This document shows, one piece after another, positions 46,817 to 59,615 of a DNA stretch of 64,000 nt. The position numbers were made by a program, and so were the translations under genes. This stretch comes from Rhizoctonia solani (lineage: Eukaryota > Basidiomycota > Agaricomycetes > Cantharellales > Ceratobasidiaceae): assembly GCF_016906535.1 (NCBI RefSeq), contig NC_057385.1, positions 1,302,001 through 1,366,000 on the forward strand, written 5' to 3'. Every line of letters starts with the position of its first letter. The stretch's first letter is position 1. The notes under the pieces are model-generated. The model saw nothing but the letters and a program-made list of their open reading frames with translations, was not told the origin of the DNA and searched no databases.

Positions 46817-47587
46817 ATGCTTGCTCGCGTCCGCGTCTTCTTCCGTCGCATTTTTGGGAGATTTGGACTACTGGACAACTTATATTATCAAGTTACTGAC
46901 CCAATTCGAAGAGTTTCCAGGTATGTTGCAAGTTGTAATGCTACCTTGTTGCAATCTAATCAAGATGGATAAACGCTGATTTGTGGCAGAGCACATCGTC
47001 CATTTCGAATTGCATTTAATCTCATTTGGCCACTGCACCGAATCCACTATGCCCTTCCACCATCCCCTGCACCTCTTGACATCCTCGCACGCCGTGAGAT
47101 AGCTCAAGAATACCTGTATCGAGACGGACACTATGATCAACTCCGCTCGGTATGGGTCTTTACCATCCGTGATACCCCTATTCGTTCCATATACCGCCTG
47201 TGCGTCTCAGTTTGTGCCCAAGACCACAACGAGATCATGCTCGAATCTCAGTACTTTTGGAGGCATAAAGATTGGGTGATTCGCGATATCCCGGATCCGA
47301 GGGACCCAGACCGGGTTCGGTATGCGATGCTTGCATCGATAGTCGAGGAGCTAGTGGCTGCGTTCAATTATAAGATCGGACTCGGGCTGCGCCGAGGGAC
47401 TGCAATATACGATAGCGAGGCAATTGCCAACGAACAAACCCGACCGGAGGAAAGCTGTCCGGAATGGGTTTCACAAGTATCCGGAGTCGATAACTTGGTC
47501 AATTTTTGTCGAGAAGGCGATCAGGGAATGCCTGCTTTCCGAGAGAGGAACATCATCGCCGATGTCAGTCAATTCCGTAATATTTAG
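46817..47587 (+). CDS. Protein of unknown function, two exons
   Basis: ATG 46817 gives MLARVRVFFRRIFGRFGLLD. A 68-nt intron follows VTDPIRRVS, then AHRPFRIAFNLIWPLHRIHY. The protein (about 230 aa) is basic at the N-terminus, with aromatic-rich segments RREIAQEYLYRDGHYDQLRS, ESQYFWRHKDWVIRDIPDPR and DPDRVRYAMLASIVEELVAA, and ends DVSQFRNI, TAG at 47585. The N-terminal Arg/Phe alternation could act as a mitochondrial leader or membrane-binding helix. No named family is recognised. It converges with the NTase-like gene, 129 nt tail to tail. Confidence 0.6.
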
Positions 47588-47716
47588 GGTCATAACTCAC
47601 TGTCGTTTGTCGGAGTCACATTAATATTCAGCATGTCACTCCCTGCTCAATTCTAATAGAAATAATAATACAGGATTTCTCTCGAACTGTTACAATGATA
47701 AGTAGGATTGTACATG

Positions 47717-48581
47717 CTACACAAACACTGATGCACCAAAAAGAACATGATATGTGTCATTAACTTCTTCAAATGTCTCGTCCTTGATCCCTTTCGTGTA
47801 CCGATACCAATTCCGAACGCTATTCTTTCTCATCTCATTCCTTCCCTCCGTTTCTATGATAATCCTGGTCAAATAAACCACGTCTGATAGCTGTGCCTCG
47901 CGGACCGGTCCTTTGAGCATCATCTCGACCCGAATAAGTTTCTGCACGAGTTGATATCGCCAATCCGCGGCGTAAACCATGATCTCAGCTGATTCATAGA
48001 GTCTGACGTTCTGAGCTAGCGCGCGCTCGTAGAATCCGACATGGGTGTGCTGAGTATCAATAAAGACGCTCATATTGTTGTTGAGCCAGAATGGATCGTA
48101 GTCCAAGCGCCTGGCTACCTCACGCCCAGCCTCGCTGACAACGTAGTTCGTTTCGCGATCCGGAGCCCAAAAGTCGACATCCTTGGTGGCCTTTCGGTTT
48201 CGAAACAAGAGCGTACTAACAGCTCCGCCAGCTACGACGATAGTCACCGGGAGTTTGACTTGAGGCGGGTTATTCTTTAGATGCGCTGAAATAAGCTCAA
48301 ATCCTGTTACATTCCAAGTTTTCGTATCAGCTGAGTTTTAGGCAAACCCATCATGAGAGTCGAAACGTGCCTAGGCTGATTTCATGCGCTGTAAATTCTC
48401 CCTTGGGTCTACCTGACCATGTCATTCCAAAATTGAACTTGTCAGGCAGCCCAGCTGCGACTGTGGTCTTGTGGCTCCTACCAATACGGCGGTCCACGCT
48501 CGTGTAATTTAGCCCCAATCTACCAGCGAATGTCCGTGTTAAACGCGCATTTGGTCGTCCATCGCGACGATTGGTGGGCAT
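47717..48581 (-). CDS. Nucleotidyltransferase-fold-like protein
   Basis: The main exon has VTIVVAGGAVSTLLFRNRKA followed by TKDVDFWAPD. The Gly-Gly-Ala helix start followed by an Asp-Val-Asp strand matches the minimal nucleotidyltransferase pattern (hGGxx...DhD). Downstream are an Asn-rich loop (DYDPFWLNNNMSVFID), MVYAADWRYQLVQKLIRVEM and a helical C-terminus ending LFGASVFV, TAG at 47717. A 5' exon from ATG 48581 (MPTNRRDGRPNARLTRTFAG) splices across about 100 nt to ADTKTWNVTGFELISAHLKN; this exon is plausible but weaker. Total about 270 aa. Whether it transfers nucleotides, or is a dead fold like many fungal relatives, cannot be told. Confidence 0.6.
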
Positions 48582-49030
48582 ACCTTGGGGAGGGAGCAAG
48601 GATTAGGGCACTGCACAATGGCTTGTTCTGCGCACTTATAGCTGCTCACCACATACGGGCCTGGATCGAGGTCTAGACTTTGTTCCCCATTCAAAAATCC
48701 CAATTCAGCCAGACGCCGAGCTTCGGTGGAGGGGACCGGCAGCCAGTGATTGGCTGTGGGAATGGTCGGTCATTTGTTCGAATTTACATAATTCTATTTA
48801 GTAGCAACAGTTGCAGTATTGCGGTGCGTTTGTGGCTATCTCCTGCCGGATCCCCGATGTCACCCAATATCGCTCAATAAGACAAGCTAAGATATATTAG
48901 GGCATAGCTAAACGCCTTCATGAGTATGCGAGACGTCGACGTTCCTTGGTCTACATCAATAGAGGAATTCGAAAGCAAGATAAAAATGAACCGAAGTATA
49001 CACACATGACCGACGCTAAAAAGGTCACAC
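48582..49030. other. Intergenic, no gene supported
   Basis: These 449 nt hold the promoter of the NTase-like gene and the 3' end of the next minus-strand gene. Nothing else is supported. Confidence 0.45.
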
Positions 49031-50621
49031 TTATTCACCAAATTCAAACTTGGTTACCCCACTCGTGGGGGATGTCGCGTTGCGGAGAAGAGCTAGAGGG
49101 TCAAGCGACGCCAGCTCATCTCGGATCGAATCTCGGGCAATCGCGTCGAGTTCTTTCAGCAGGATCGATAATGTCTTCTACAAACAAAATTGTGGGGTTG
49201 TTTACTTACCCTTGGTGCATTATGGGGTACAACTCACCTTGACCTTTGCATCAATTTTCACGACCATTTCGAGTAATGATGGTGTCCATTGGATTGTATC
49301 TCCCTGGTTGCCAGCCGAGCCGACCATTTGTCCCAGCCCAGCCCCAACCATCCCTGGATCTCTTCCTAAGCCTGCATTTAATAGGCTCCATAGGTCAGAT
49401 CCAGGTAAGCCCCCAATGGTACCGCAGATGCCTGGCGCATTCGAATACATAGGGCCGGCTGAGGCGTCCGGCGGTGGTGATGGGTGAGGTAGGAACGCAA
49501 AAGGCGCAGTTGCTGTCGCACTAGGGTTTGTCCCTAGAAGATGTGCAAGTCTATGGTAAAGGGCAATAAGGATATCACAGAAAGTAGGCAGCACTTGGAA
49601 GTAATCCAGCAAGAAAGGCTATAACACGAGGTCAACTTGTCGTTCAATCGGGTAAATGAGTTCAAGACTCACTAGTGATGGGAATAGTAGATACGAATGG
49701 TCGCTGCTCGAGTCGTTTGCGGCTAGCTCTGAATTACCAGCCGCACCTGGTCGGCGTACAACCTTGTTTGCACGAAATAGGTTTCTCTGACCAGAGTGAG
49801 TTTAATGTATTCTTATCAAGAGGGAAACATACCATCTTTCCGCGCGCCTCAGCATCCACCAGCCCCATCATCATCCCCAATCCGGCCTTTTCAGCACCCG
49901 ATCCAACAAACTGGTCAAACTCACTGAGCGTTCCGAGTAATGAGCGGAGAAAGTCGGACGCCGTCGGGGGGTTCGTTATTTGAGTGTTTTGCACCTCGAA
50001 TAACGCAGATAAGGACATGCACAAAAGTGTAAACCGATAGGTTCTATTGTCATATCAGTGATAAGTGTACGCAGTCAGACAACGGGGACAAACCGATTTC
50101 GCATCTTAACGTTATTCAAGTGTTTGGCGAGGTCTTCGCGCGTAAGTAGTATTGTGTTGAACCAAAAATCGCCTCTTATTCAATAGATTTACATGATTCA
50201 AGCATTCAAGCTGCACTTGCATTAGGACTTACCCCTCATGAGAGCTTTTCAGCATGGTCAGAACTTGCAGGCGCCGTTGAATAATGTGCTGTAATGCCTC
50301 GACACTGGTTCCTGGACCTGACGTTGCTGTAGTCGGAGTCGCATTTCCAGTATTAGATGAAGGCGCGGTGGAACTCGCTATAGTCCCCGCAACGCCAGTT
50401 CCTCCCGATGCGTCAGAAAACATAGATTGCGAATCCCAGCTTTCTGGTAGGGCCGGAGCGTTGTCACGTACAGGAGGAGGACTTGCGGGAGAACCTGTGC
50501 CCTTGTTAAAGGTCAAGAGATTCGATGCTGAGGATTTCCGGCGGATAGTTGGAACGCGGGTGAGTGTGGATGCGCCAGTTGCTGGTGGAGGGCCTGGTTC
50601 TGGGCCGTCTGTAGCAGTCAT
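49031..50621 (-). CDS. Conserved fungal protein of unknown function
   Basis: The start is at 50621. The first 90 residues are Pro/Thr/Ser-rich and disordered. A helical conserved region follows: VEALQHIIQRRLQVLTMLKS, SSHEGDFWFNTILLTREDLA, KHLNNVKMRNRRFTLLCMSL, ALFEVQNTQITNPPTASDFL, LLGTLSEFDQFVGSGAEKAG. After a Ser/Asp loop come LLDYFQVLPTFCDILIALYH and a Gly/Pro-rich spacer. The C-terminal helix reads TLSILLKELDAIARDSIRDE, LASLDPLALLRNA, ending TKFEFGE, TAA at 49031. The pattern is one I associate with broadly conserved but unnamed fungal proteins. About six exons. No signal peptide, membrane helix or catalytic motif is visible, so a scaffolding role is only a guess. Confidence 0.75.
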
Positions 50622-50850
50622 AATCAAGTCGTCAATGCTCTGTTTTTCTAGCCTGACGGGTTATGTTTGCCTCGGGGATTTCAGACAGCCTCGTTGCTTA
50701 TTTCGTCGAAATTGCAGTAAGCAGGTCGCGAATGCGATCGTGTTTGGGGCGCTATCTAATCAAAGTCACGTGGATAACCCCCAATTTATCAGGCGTTGAT
50801 CAAGACTAACCCTATCTCCCACCACCAAGTCGATTCAAACTCGTTAAGAG

Positions 50851-51497
50851 ATGAATGTAAACGATATACCGAAGCAGGTAAGCATAGCTTACTGGTAACT
50901 TCCAGAAGTTTGCTAACTGTACGTCTGTTGCTTTAGCTCACCGAATTTTACTATTCAGCGCTCTCCAGGGAGAAAGGCCAACTGGGCAATATATATGTGA
51001 GTGGGAACACTCCACTCTTGATCCGACCGACTTATACCACTCATAATACTAGAGGACAGATTCTGCTCTAACCTGGGAAGGGACCAAGCATGAAGGAGTT
51101 GCAGCTATCATGGAACAGCACATGGTAAGTGGGCGCTCTTTGTACATAAACCTTGGGGCTGACTAGCGAACAAAGCGATTTGCGGAAGGAGTTCAGTTCA
51201 ATACTGTAACCAGAGACTTCCAAATTTGTGGGGATAAGATGGTGGTGTTAGTCACCGGGCAACTCATAGTAAGTGTTTCGCCTGGTTGAGGACCGCCGAA
51301 TTTCTGATTCATACCGCATTGAAACAGACTGAAGCTGGTGCAAACCCTGTTCACTTTTCACAAGCATTCACTCTGGCAGCTGATGGGGCTGGTGGGTTCT
51401 ACGTGTAAGTCAACCATTCAATTTGATCCGGTAGTTGAATATATGCTGATATCTGCATCGTAGGTTGAATGACTTGTTCAGACTGAACTATGGTTAA
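50851..51497 (+). CDS. NTF2: Nuclear transport factor 2
   Basis: NTF2 carries RanGDP into the nucleus. Exons include 50851-50877 (MNVNDIPKQ), 50937-50996 (LTEFYYSALSREKGQLGNIY) and 51053-51124 (RTDSALTWEGTKHEGVAAIM). The later exons read RFAEGVQFNTVTRDFQICGD, MVVLVTGQLITEAGANPVHF, SQAFTLAADGAGGFYVLNDL and FRLNYG, TAA at 51495. The QFTEFYY-like start, TWEG, VLVTGQL and the FRLNYG end are family hallmarks, and the size (about 125 aa) fits. Five to six exons for so short a protein is typical of this genome. It is divergent from the gene at 49031-50621, 229 nt apart. Confidence 0.92.
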
Positions 51498-51820
51498 ACG
51501 AATTCGCTTATACTATACCTATTTTTGCTTGCTTGTTTGTACTTAAATAATCGTGTTAAAGCAATGCTTGAATGCACCCAACTTTATCCGAATTCTGAGA
51601 TGATCGCCCAACGTGGTAATAATAAGCGCCAGCCCCGTGGAAAATGACCAGGAAAGCCCACCGCAGTCCTACCCACCACTCTACCTTCACGTTTTGCGAC
51701 GCGTTAACGACATATATTTTTCTTAAATCCAGTATCTACCAGATTAATACGTTGAGACAAGTGAGTAGTTTGATACGTAATCAATAGTGCTGGTTGTCCA
51801 GTAGCTCACACGGGTACAGC
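51498..51820. other. Intergenic, NTF2 to Vps1
   Basis: These 323 nt hold the NTF2 3' end and the Vps1 promoter; both genes are on the plus strand. TATATTTTTC near 51711-51720 is a weak TATA-like stretch. No gene is supported. Confidence 0.45.
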
Positions 51821-54800
51821 ATGTCGTCAGGTCTCGGCTTGGAGGTCGTGTCGATTGTCAACAAATTGCAGGTATGTATCTGTGGATTTCAGGAGGAAAT
51901 GTGGTAGTAAACTAAACGGACCACAGGATGTGTTCTCTGCCGTCGGCTCCAGTGCATCTCAGATCGACCTGCCACAGATATGCGTAGTGGGAGCCCAATC
52001 CAGCGGCAAGAGTAGTGTTCTAGAGGTGATCGATTGAGTCTGATAAGTACTCAAATCGATGTATTAACCATTTTGATAGAATATTGTCGGTCGCGATTTT
52101 CTCCCTCGTGGTTCTGGTATTGTGACGCGTAGACCATTGGTACGCGTCTTTAATCATACAAGCCACACGACCCCGTATCTGAGCACATATCCAACTTATA
52201 GGTGTTGCAATTGGTTAATCGTCCGATACCTGGGGCCCAGCCAAATGGAGCTGCGCCACCCACCTCGCCTCCTGCACAACAGACCAATAATAAGGGAGGG
52301 AACGAGACCAATGAACACGAATGGGGCGAGTTCCTCCACCTACCAGGAGAAAAGTTCCATGGTATGTGGAAACAGAGAGTAGATCATGTACAGTTCCACT
52401 GAACTTGACACATCTGATCCCCCTTGACCACTCCCAATTAACGTGTCAAATTAGACTTTACCAAGATTCGGGCTGAGATCGTCAAAGATACCGAGCTCAA
52501 GACAGGAAAGAATGCAGGCATTTCTCCCGTTCCCATCAACTTGAGAATCTTTTCTCCCAATGTGCTCACACTCACTCTCGTCGACTTGCCGGGTCTCACC
52601 AAGGTTCCCGTTGGTGATCAACCACGAGATATTGAACGTCAAATCAAGGATATGGTAATGAAGTATATTTCTAAACCAAATGCGATGTAAGCGTTCGATT
52701 TGTGGATTTCCTACCAACCACTGGCGATTGATATATTCTTTCTCTAGTGTCCTTGCTGTTAGCGCTGCAACTACCGATTTGGCCAACTCGGATGGTCTGA
52801 AGCTTGCACGCGAGGTGGATCCTGAAGGGACGCGCACTATTGGTGTGCTCACCAAGATTGACCTCATGTGAGTATATCCTGGTAGCTTCAGAAACCGGTA
52901 GATGACTGAGGACGATATTAGGGACCCAGGAACCGATGTCGTTGACGTACTGGCAGGAAGAGTGTAAGTAGTAATCAATTGCAACCCCTACTTCCTGGGA
53001 ACCTAAACGCTTGCAATTTAGTATTCCTCTTCGCCTTGGTTATGTACCAGTCGTCAACAGAGGTCAAAGGGATATCGAACAGAGCAAGGCCATTGCCGCT
53101 GCGCTTGAGCATGAACGGAGCTTCTTCGAGAACCATCCAAGCTACAAGGGCAAGAGCCAGTACTGTGGAACTCCCTTCCTAGCTCGCAAGTTGAATATGG
53201 TTCGACCCCAATCTTGCACCTCTTATCGAATTAGCTTCTGAGTACTTTTGGTTAGATTCTCATGCACCACATTCGTGCCACACTGCCGGATATCAAAGCC
53301 CGCATTCAACAGCAGCTGCAAAAGTATAACGCTGAGTTGCAAACGCTTGGAGGACCGATGGGCGACTCGAACTCGGTATGTTAGTCTCTGCCCCAATAGA
53401 CCCGTTCACTTATGAATAATACGTCCTACTCAATTTGGCACGACGCTCTAAACACATGCGCTTTCGGGTACACAGTCCGGCGTAGTGCTCAACGTTATTA
53501 CGGAATTTACCTCTGAATTCAGAACTATGATCGATGGCAATACAAACGATTTATCTCTCAACGAACTCTCTGGCGGTGCTCGCATTTCATTCGTCTTCCA
53601 CGAGCTATACAATAATGGTGTCCGGACCATTGATCCATTCGATCAAGTCAAGGACGGTGACATTCGTACGATCTTGTACAACTCTTCCGTAAGCGTTCTT
53701 GGTCTAGTTGCCGTTGCCTTTTCAATAACATGGACACTATCAGGGCTCAACTCCCTCTCTCTTCGTGGGCACTACGGCGTTCGAAGTCATTGTAAAGCAA
53801 CAGATCAAACGACTCGAAGAGCCGAGCATGAAGTGCTGCCAGCTAGTTTACGACGAGCTAGTTCGGATTCTGGGTCAATTGTTGAATAAGATTGTATGTA
53901 TGCTGAATGTCCGCGGTTAACTCGTAATACTGATTATTATTATTATTCGTTTAGCAAGCATTCAAGCGTTACCCACAGCTTCGAGATCGGTTTAACTCGG
54001 TCGTAATCAACTTTTTCAAGAGCTCGATGGGACCAACGACCAAGCTTGTTACAGACATGGTTGCGTGAGTTCGTATTTCCTCTTCGGTGCTGCTGACTCT
54101 GACTGTTTTGCAAGCATGCAAGCTTGCTATGTTAACACAACGCATCCTGATTTCTTGAACGGACACAAGGTACTATCTCCGTATATATCATAAACATTGG
54201 CACCTGACAATGCCTGCAGGCCATGTCTATCGTCACCGAGCGATTGAACGCAAATAGGCCCAGTACCCCTGCTGACAACCACAAGACCGGCAAACTCGCT
54301 CCTGGTACAATTAACAATAATAAGGACCTTGACGTTGAAGCCAAGAAGGAGGAACCCAGCTTCTTCGGTAGCTTCTTCTCCGGGAATAAGAACCAGCCGA
54401 AGAAGAAGGGCGCTGCAGTCATGGAGGCGGTAAGTCGCTCGAACGCTCGGTTTTTGGGTGGTGTTTGATAAATCTCTTGTAGCCACCTGCGGTTATTCGC
54501 CCCCAAGCCCAGTTGAGTGATAGGGAGACGATGGAAACGGAAGTCATTAGTGAGTGATAACTCCTGTGTACTTGTGCCAATTCATTGACAACTGTACCAG
54601 AGCTGCTCATCACTTCCTACTTTAACATCGTCAAGCGTGAAATGATCGACATGGTTCCCAAGGTAATGCATTTTTGTAATAATATAATGAATGGTTCGCT
54701 TACACGATTTCCATCAGGCTATCTCCTTGACCTTGGTCAATCATTCCAAAGAGAACCTCCAGCGTGAACTCCTCCAGGAATTGTACAAACCTGATGTTTT

Positions 54801-54956
54801 GGACGAGTTGCTCAAGGAGTCCGATTACGTGGTCAGCAGGAGAAAGGAGGTAGTCCAGATGCTTGGTGCTTTGAACAAGGCGGATGAGTGAGTGCTCCTG
54901 TGGGTTCCCCCTTTTACAAACTGACGTTCTGCTTCAGGATTGTCGCTTCGGTCTAG
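51821..54956 (+). CDS. VPS1: Dynamin-like GTPase Vps1
   Basis: Vps1 is a self-assembling GTPase acting in Golgi-to-vacuole sorting, endosomal traffic, and peroxisome and vacuole fission. From ATG 51821 ([17 protein letters not shown]), the GTPase shows G1 [12 protein letters not shown] (about residue 39), the dynamin signature [14 protein letters not shown]3 [14 protein letters not shown] and G4 TKIDLMDPGTD. An insert rich in Pro/Asn ([20 protein letters not shown]) sits where fungal Vps1 normally has one. The middle/stalk region follows ([58 protein letters not shown]), then a variable Ser/Lys linker, and the GTPase effector domain ([40 protein letters not shown]), ending ADEIVASV, TAG at 54954. 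Many short introns. No PH or Pro-rich domain, as expected for Vps1. Confidence 0.95.
53933..53947 (+). repeat. (ATT)5 microsatellite in a Vps1 intron
   Basis: Five perfect ATT units lie within an intron of the Vps1 gene, just before an acceptor-like TTTAG. Confidence 0.85.
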
Positions 54957-55234
54957 AAACATAATCTTATTCTCGCCAGCTTGTGCGGGTGAAATCATAG
55001 ATACACTCTTAATCCGATGGCTCTCTGGTTTTTCTCAATGTCGCCCCTATATGTGTAGTCTCTAGTGTTTCTCGTTTCAATGATTTGAATCATACTACTA
55101 ATATACATTGCTGGATTCTCCGAAGAAAACAAAACACAAGAAAGAAAAGGCCCGCAAAGCAAGAGAGATACATGGCAGAGAGATCTGAACGAACAAATAT
55201 CAAAAGAGTCTAGTATCGAAACCTTGGCGAAGCA

Positions 55235-58200
55235 TCATCGGCCACTGGACGTAGGATGATCGAGCCGTAGCACCCCAATAGTATTCCCGAGTGCAGTAAA
55301 CAGCCTATCGTACGATGCGTTTGTGGAGTATATCCGGGTGAAAGGTAAGCGAGGGTAAGAGAGGTCGCGTGGGTCAATCGACGAGTGACCCCCGGATAAC
55401 AGCGGGGAAGATGGCAGTTGAGCCTCGGCGGCTCGCCCTAGTCGTAAGATGCGCGATATATGGGGCGAGTGCCGAGAGTCGGGGGATTCGCCTGATTGAC
55501 GGCTAGTCCGAGCAGGAGTGGCTTCGTGGCCTTCACAAAGTCTGGATAAAGTCGACGTCCCTCGGGGCAACTCTGTTGTGGCAGTATCCACCTGCCATAC
55601 CTCCCATCGCTCCAACACTGAATTTGGCAAGTTCTCGTGCTTGGTTGCAATGATTGACGAACCGGAGACGCCACTTTCGCTACCTGGCTTATGTGCCCTA
55701 GATTTACGCCGAATCCCCACCACACGAGTGCCAACAATCTCCCATTGTCCATTTTCACAAGACTCTTCAATTGTATGTTGCTCCCATCTGACATCACTCC
55801 CCACTACATGCTTCGGGCTATGATTGTGCCCATTCTCGGTGGAGGCACCGTTCGTTGCGGGAGGTGCCAGGAACCCAGAGTAGTCTTTGGATGCATCCGG
55901 AGTCAAGTCCTCGGTTCCGGTGCTGGACGAGCTTTCGAAACTATGACGGCCGTAACTCGAACTCGCTCTCCGAAGGCCATGGATAGATACGGGGAATTCA
56001 TTGACCGCGGTCCCTCCGTTGACACCCCCGATTCCTAACCCACTGACCACCCGTACCCCGGATGGGAACCCAAAAGAGATAACACGAGGACCGGCGAGCG
56101 TGGATGCGATGGATATTGGCTGACAGGAGCATCGACCGGGCTGGTACAGGACCGACGCACGACGGATGTAGACGGTAGGATTATGGTTTGCCGGTGAATT
56201 CAAGGCCGAAGGAAGCGCAAAGGCAACTGTGAAAGTACAAGGGGGAGGCAGGCCGCATTGTCGGCAGGGAGGCGGCGCAGGCGGTGCGGGTAGCAAGACG
56301 ATGCGACCGCCGTTGGGCGAGGCTTCCGGGACCGACGAATCCTCGTTGTGGAGAGTTAAAGAGACGTCCATCTCGACGATCGGTGCGATGTTTGTGCCCC
56401 AGACGGCTGCATGACCAGTACTAGTAAGAGTTGCAAGCAAAATCCCCAACGACCATTCGTGCACGTCGATTGCAACAACGCCCGATACTTTTGGAGACAT
56501 TACGGGAGTGTAGGACGCCACCCGGTCGTTGTCTAGATGACGGCGATAAACATCAATATGCCCATCTGGATTAGAGAACGCAATCGCCACAAACGTCTCC
56601 CGGACGAAAAGCGAGGCTCGGGACTGCGGGTACCGAGGGACAATTCGTGCGAGTACAACTCCGCTATCGCAATCCCATTCCAACACAGTTCCGTCTTCAT
56701 AGGCAGCGAGTAGAGTGTGTTTGGGCGACGGCTGCGTCGAAGTGAAAGACGAGGGGAATGCACCAAAATGCTCGCTTTGCTTGCTCTTGAGGAACTTCAA
56801 TTCCCGAACAGTGTCGCCTGTGCTCTGAAGCAACCGTCTACCTAGAACCGGAGCGCCTTGGCTAATGTCCCAAATCTGAATCACTCCGCCACCGGCTACA
56901 GCCAGCCTTCTTCCTTTGGAATCGATGGCAAGCGAGGTTGCGCGCATTCCAGCGACAGGGACGGGAATAACAATCGGCGGAGAGCGAGCGGACTTGCTCC
57001 CGTTGCTCCCTGGACCATTTACCTGGCCCATCCTCCCGGGGCTAGCCGGTCTACTAATCCCCGCCTTTGTTGCGTCTGACCATATCAAGACAACACCCTC
57101 CACGCTCACGGCTGCAACAACCTTTCCGTCTCGGCTGGCCTGTATCTTCCCCAGGTCGGACTTGGATCCCCGAGGCAAAGTAGTAAAAGTCCCAGCAATC
57201 TTCTTTTCTTGCTCTTCCCTCTCCCGCTCCCGCTCCCTCTCTCGCTCGTGTTCCTCTGCGTCCCCTTCGATCAACGAATCGATGCGGTCACGCTGTGCGG
57301 CTCGAAGCTCAGCGTTTCGCAACAGATGCAGCAAAATTCCGTATAGCCCGGCCAGAGTCGCAGCGATAGGTAGGATCAGCACCTTGAGGGTCCAAAGTAC
57401 AGGGCGCAAACGGCGCATGCGGTAGCTCCAGCCCATGGGCTTGGCTTGGCTCTCGCGCGCATCTGCGGCTGGGGGAACAACACAAGAACAGGGGGCTCGA
57501 TCCGGATGTGGACGAGGGGATCGTTGGGCGGGTTGAGAGTGCGCCAGATTATCACGGATGTCGACGGGAGTGCGGAGTGGTCGGCTCGTGGGGGACATGT
57601 GAGCTAGGGTGGTATGGCGCTGTGTGGGGTGTTGATACGGATTGGGTTGGGGTGAGATGGTGTATGGTTTGTCTCTCGGTCTCAAAGCGTTGTTCGAGCT
57701 CTCCACCACTCGCGATGAAGCAAGCGGCCCGGAATAATAATATAGTCCGCCAGTGATCGCCAATACCTAGATCCAGGACGAGTTGAGACACAGATAACAC
57801 CCGAAATGAAATACTGACCAGCATGAGGCTAACATTTCTTGCCGCCTTGGTCTTGAAAATCTGCCTAATTCCGAACCTCGTCCTAGAACGGCGATGATCT
57901 GGTGCATTCGAAGCACTGCGAGGTGACGAAGAACCTTGTCGTAGTACGTCACTAAGCTGCTCATAGATTGAGTCATTTTCGTTGGATCCAAGAATAGGAA
58001 AGCTAGTACGCACCTCTAAGCGCTGCAAGTCTATACTCAAGACGGCCAAGAAGAATGTGTGTATCAAGAACCAGTGGGCGACAAGTACAACAATCACAAA
58101 GACACAGAATTGGCGAATGGCTCCTGATGAAAAATAGGCAATGGTTCCCAGGACGGCGTTGTAGGTAATGAGCTTGAGAGTAATGCTGACTCCAGCCTTT

Positions 58201-59615
58201 TGCAGCCCTTCCGCTATCCGTCGTCGAATAGGGAGAGAGATAGATGTGGCCAGGACAGCCTCCATCTAAATAGGAAATCAGGCCACTGCAACCTTACGAG
58301 CTGAAATGGTGCGATGGCATACCAATACAAACATGTTCTCCGCGCCTACAATAACAATGACTATTGGCAGAATACTCCTGTACGAAGGGGGTCAGATCAA
58401 GAAGAAGAACTAGAATAGGACATACCATGGAACCATGGTGACTCGGAATCCAGCGATAGCACAAACGCTCACACTGGTGATAGTAGAGGCGAGGATTTCG
58501 ACCATACCAGTAAATGTCAATCCAAAGCGAGAATGAACCGAGTCCATACGACGCATCGAACCGGAAAGCTGTATGAATATGATTATGTAGACTACGTAGA
58601 GTCCGACAGAGACCCAAGGAGAGTAACTCTTGGGTAACGCCGCAAACTTGAAAGCAATTAAGAGTCAGCCACGTAGCAAGAGCACATACAAGTGTACTAG
58701 CATTACCTCAAGCGCAAGAAGCTTCGGTTGGTCGCCTGAAGGAACGACTTCAGCCCCATCTGGCACGGATGATTCGACGAGCTTTCTCCATGCATCATGA
58801 CCAACGTTCGCATGACAATCATCTTCTCGAAAGAAAAACGACACGGAAAGGAACTTGCTAGACTCGATGATAGAGCCGTACCCAGCATGGTCGGTAGTAA
58901 GCCTCCCAGCGAGCGCCATTTCAGCCGTTAGAGGGATTCCACCGCGGGATACGTTGCGATGCGCCTTGTTGAGAGATGTGTATAGATGAGGGTCAGTGGC
59001 AATGATGTTTGCATCATCGCTCCAATGGGCTGTAGGACTAATGACAAGACACTTGTGGGAAGGAGGCGTCGCTGGGGAAGTGTTTTCAAGCAGACGAACG
59101 CATGGGAGCTCTGGTGTCAGATGGTTTTCGAGAGTGGTTAGGAGATTGAGAGTAGGGAGCAATGTCTGAAGATTAAGTGCTCCAAAGGGGTCGGGGATAG
59201 TGGAGGGGATAAACAAGCGATCGACGCGTACGGTGTGTTCGGTACCACAGCGAGCTCTTGCAGCAGCGTCTGTGCGAATCTTGAGGGCGTCATAGCCTTG
59301 CCAAAAGTCATGGAGGTCGTTGTGATGGAACGCATCGTTGGCCGAAGGCAGGAACAGTGAGTCGAGGATGCGTGTGCTAAAGTGAGAAAGCGGCTGATGC
59401 GAAAAGTATATGGCCAGTGCAGGATAGAAAAGCGAAGTAATCACAAATCCGCATATCAGAATAACACGGATCTGATGTGTCGCACAGTGTCTGAATGTCA
59501 AAGTAATTCGTACGTATTAACCCCCATGATAAACCATGAACACGTACATGCCGAAGTCATAAAACAACTGAGAGACAGGTCGCCGGCGAAAGCCCCATCT
59601 TGTACCAATGCTCAT
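55235..59615 (-). CDS. SCP1: SREBP cleavage-activating protein (SCAP)
   Basis: SCAP is an ER sterol sensor that escorts SREBP for proteolytic release; in fungi it controls sterol synthesis and hypoxia adaptation. ATG 59615 opens MSIGTRWGFRRRPVSQLFYD, and after an intron comes transmembrane segment 1 (VILICGFVITSLFYPALAIY). A large luminal loop follows (DLHDFWQGYDALKIRTDAAA and on). The sterol-sensing domain covers LYVVYIIIFIQLSGSMRRMD, FGLTFTGMVEILASTITSVS, IVIVGAENMFVLMEAVLATS, RRRIAEGLQKAGVSITLKLI and FLIHTFFLAVLSIDLQRLEV. A last membrane helix (VLAITGGLYYYSGPL) leads to the cytosolic C-terminal half with WD-type blades (VVAAVSVEGVVLIWSDATKA; RRLAVAGGGVIQIWDISQGA; TLLAAYEDGTVLEWDCDSGV). It ends LDHPTSSGR, TGA at 55235. 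About 1,300-1,400 aa. No SREBP gene is in the window. Confidence 0.9.

Noticed and set aside
55438..57425. Plus-strand and other-frame ORFs opposite the SCAP WD region
   Set aside because: Shadows of a long GC-rich coding exon.
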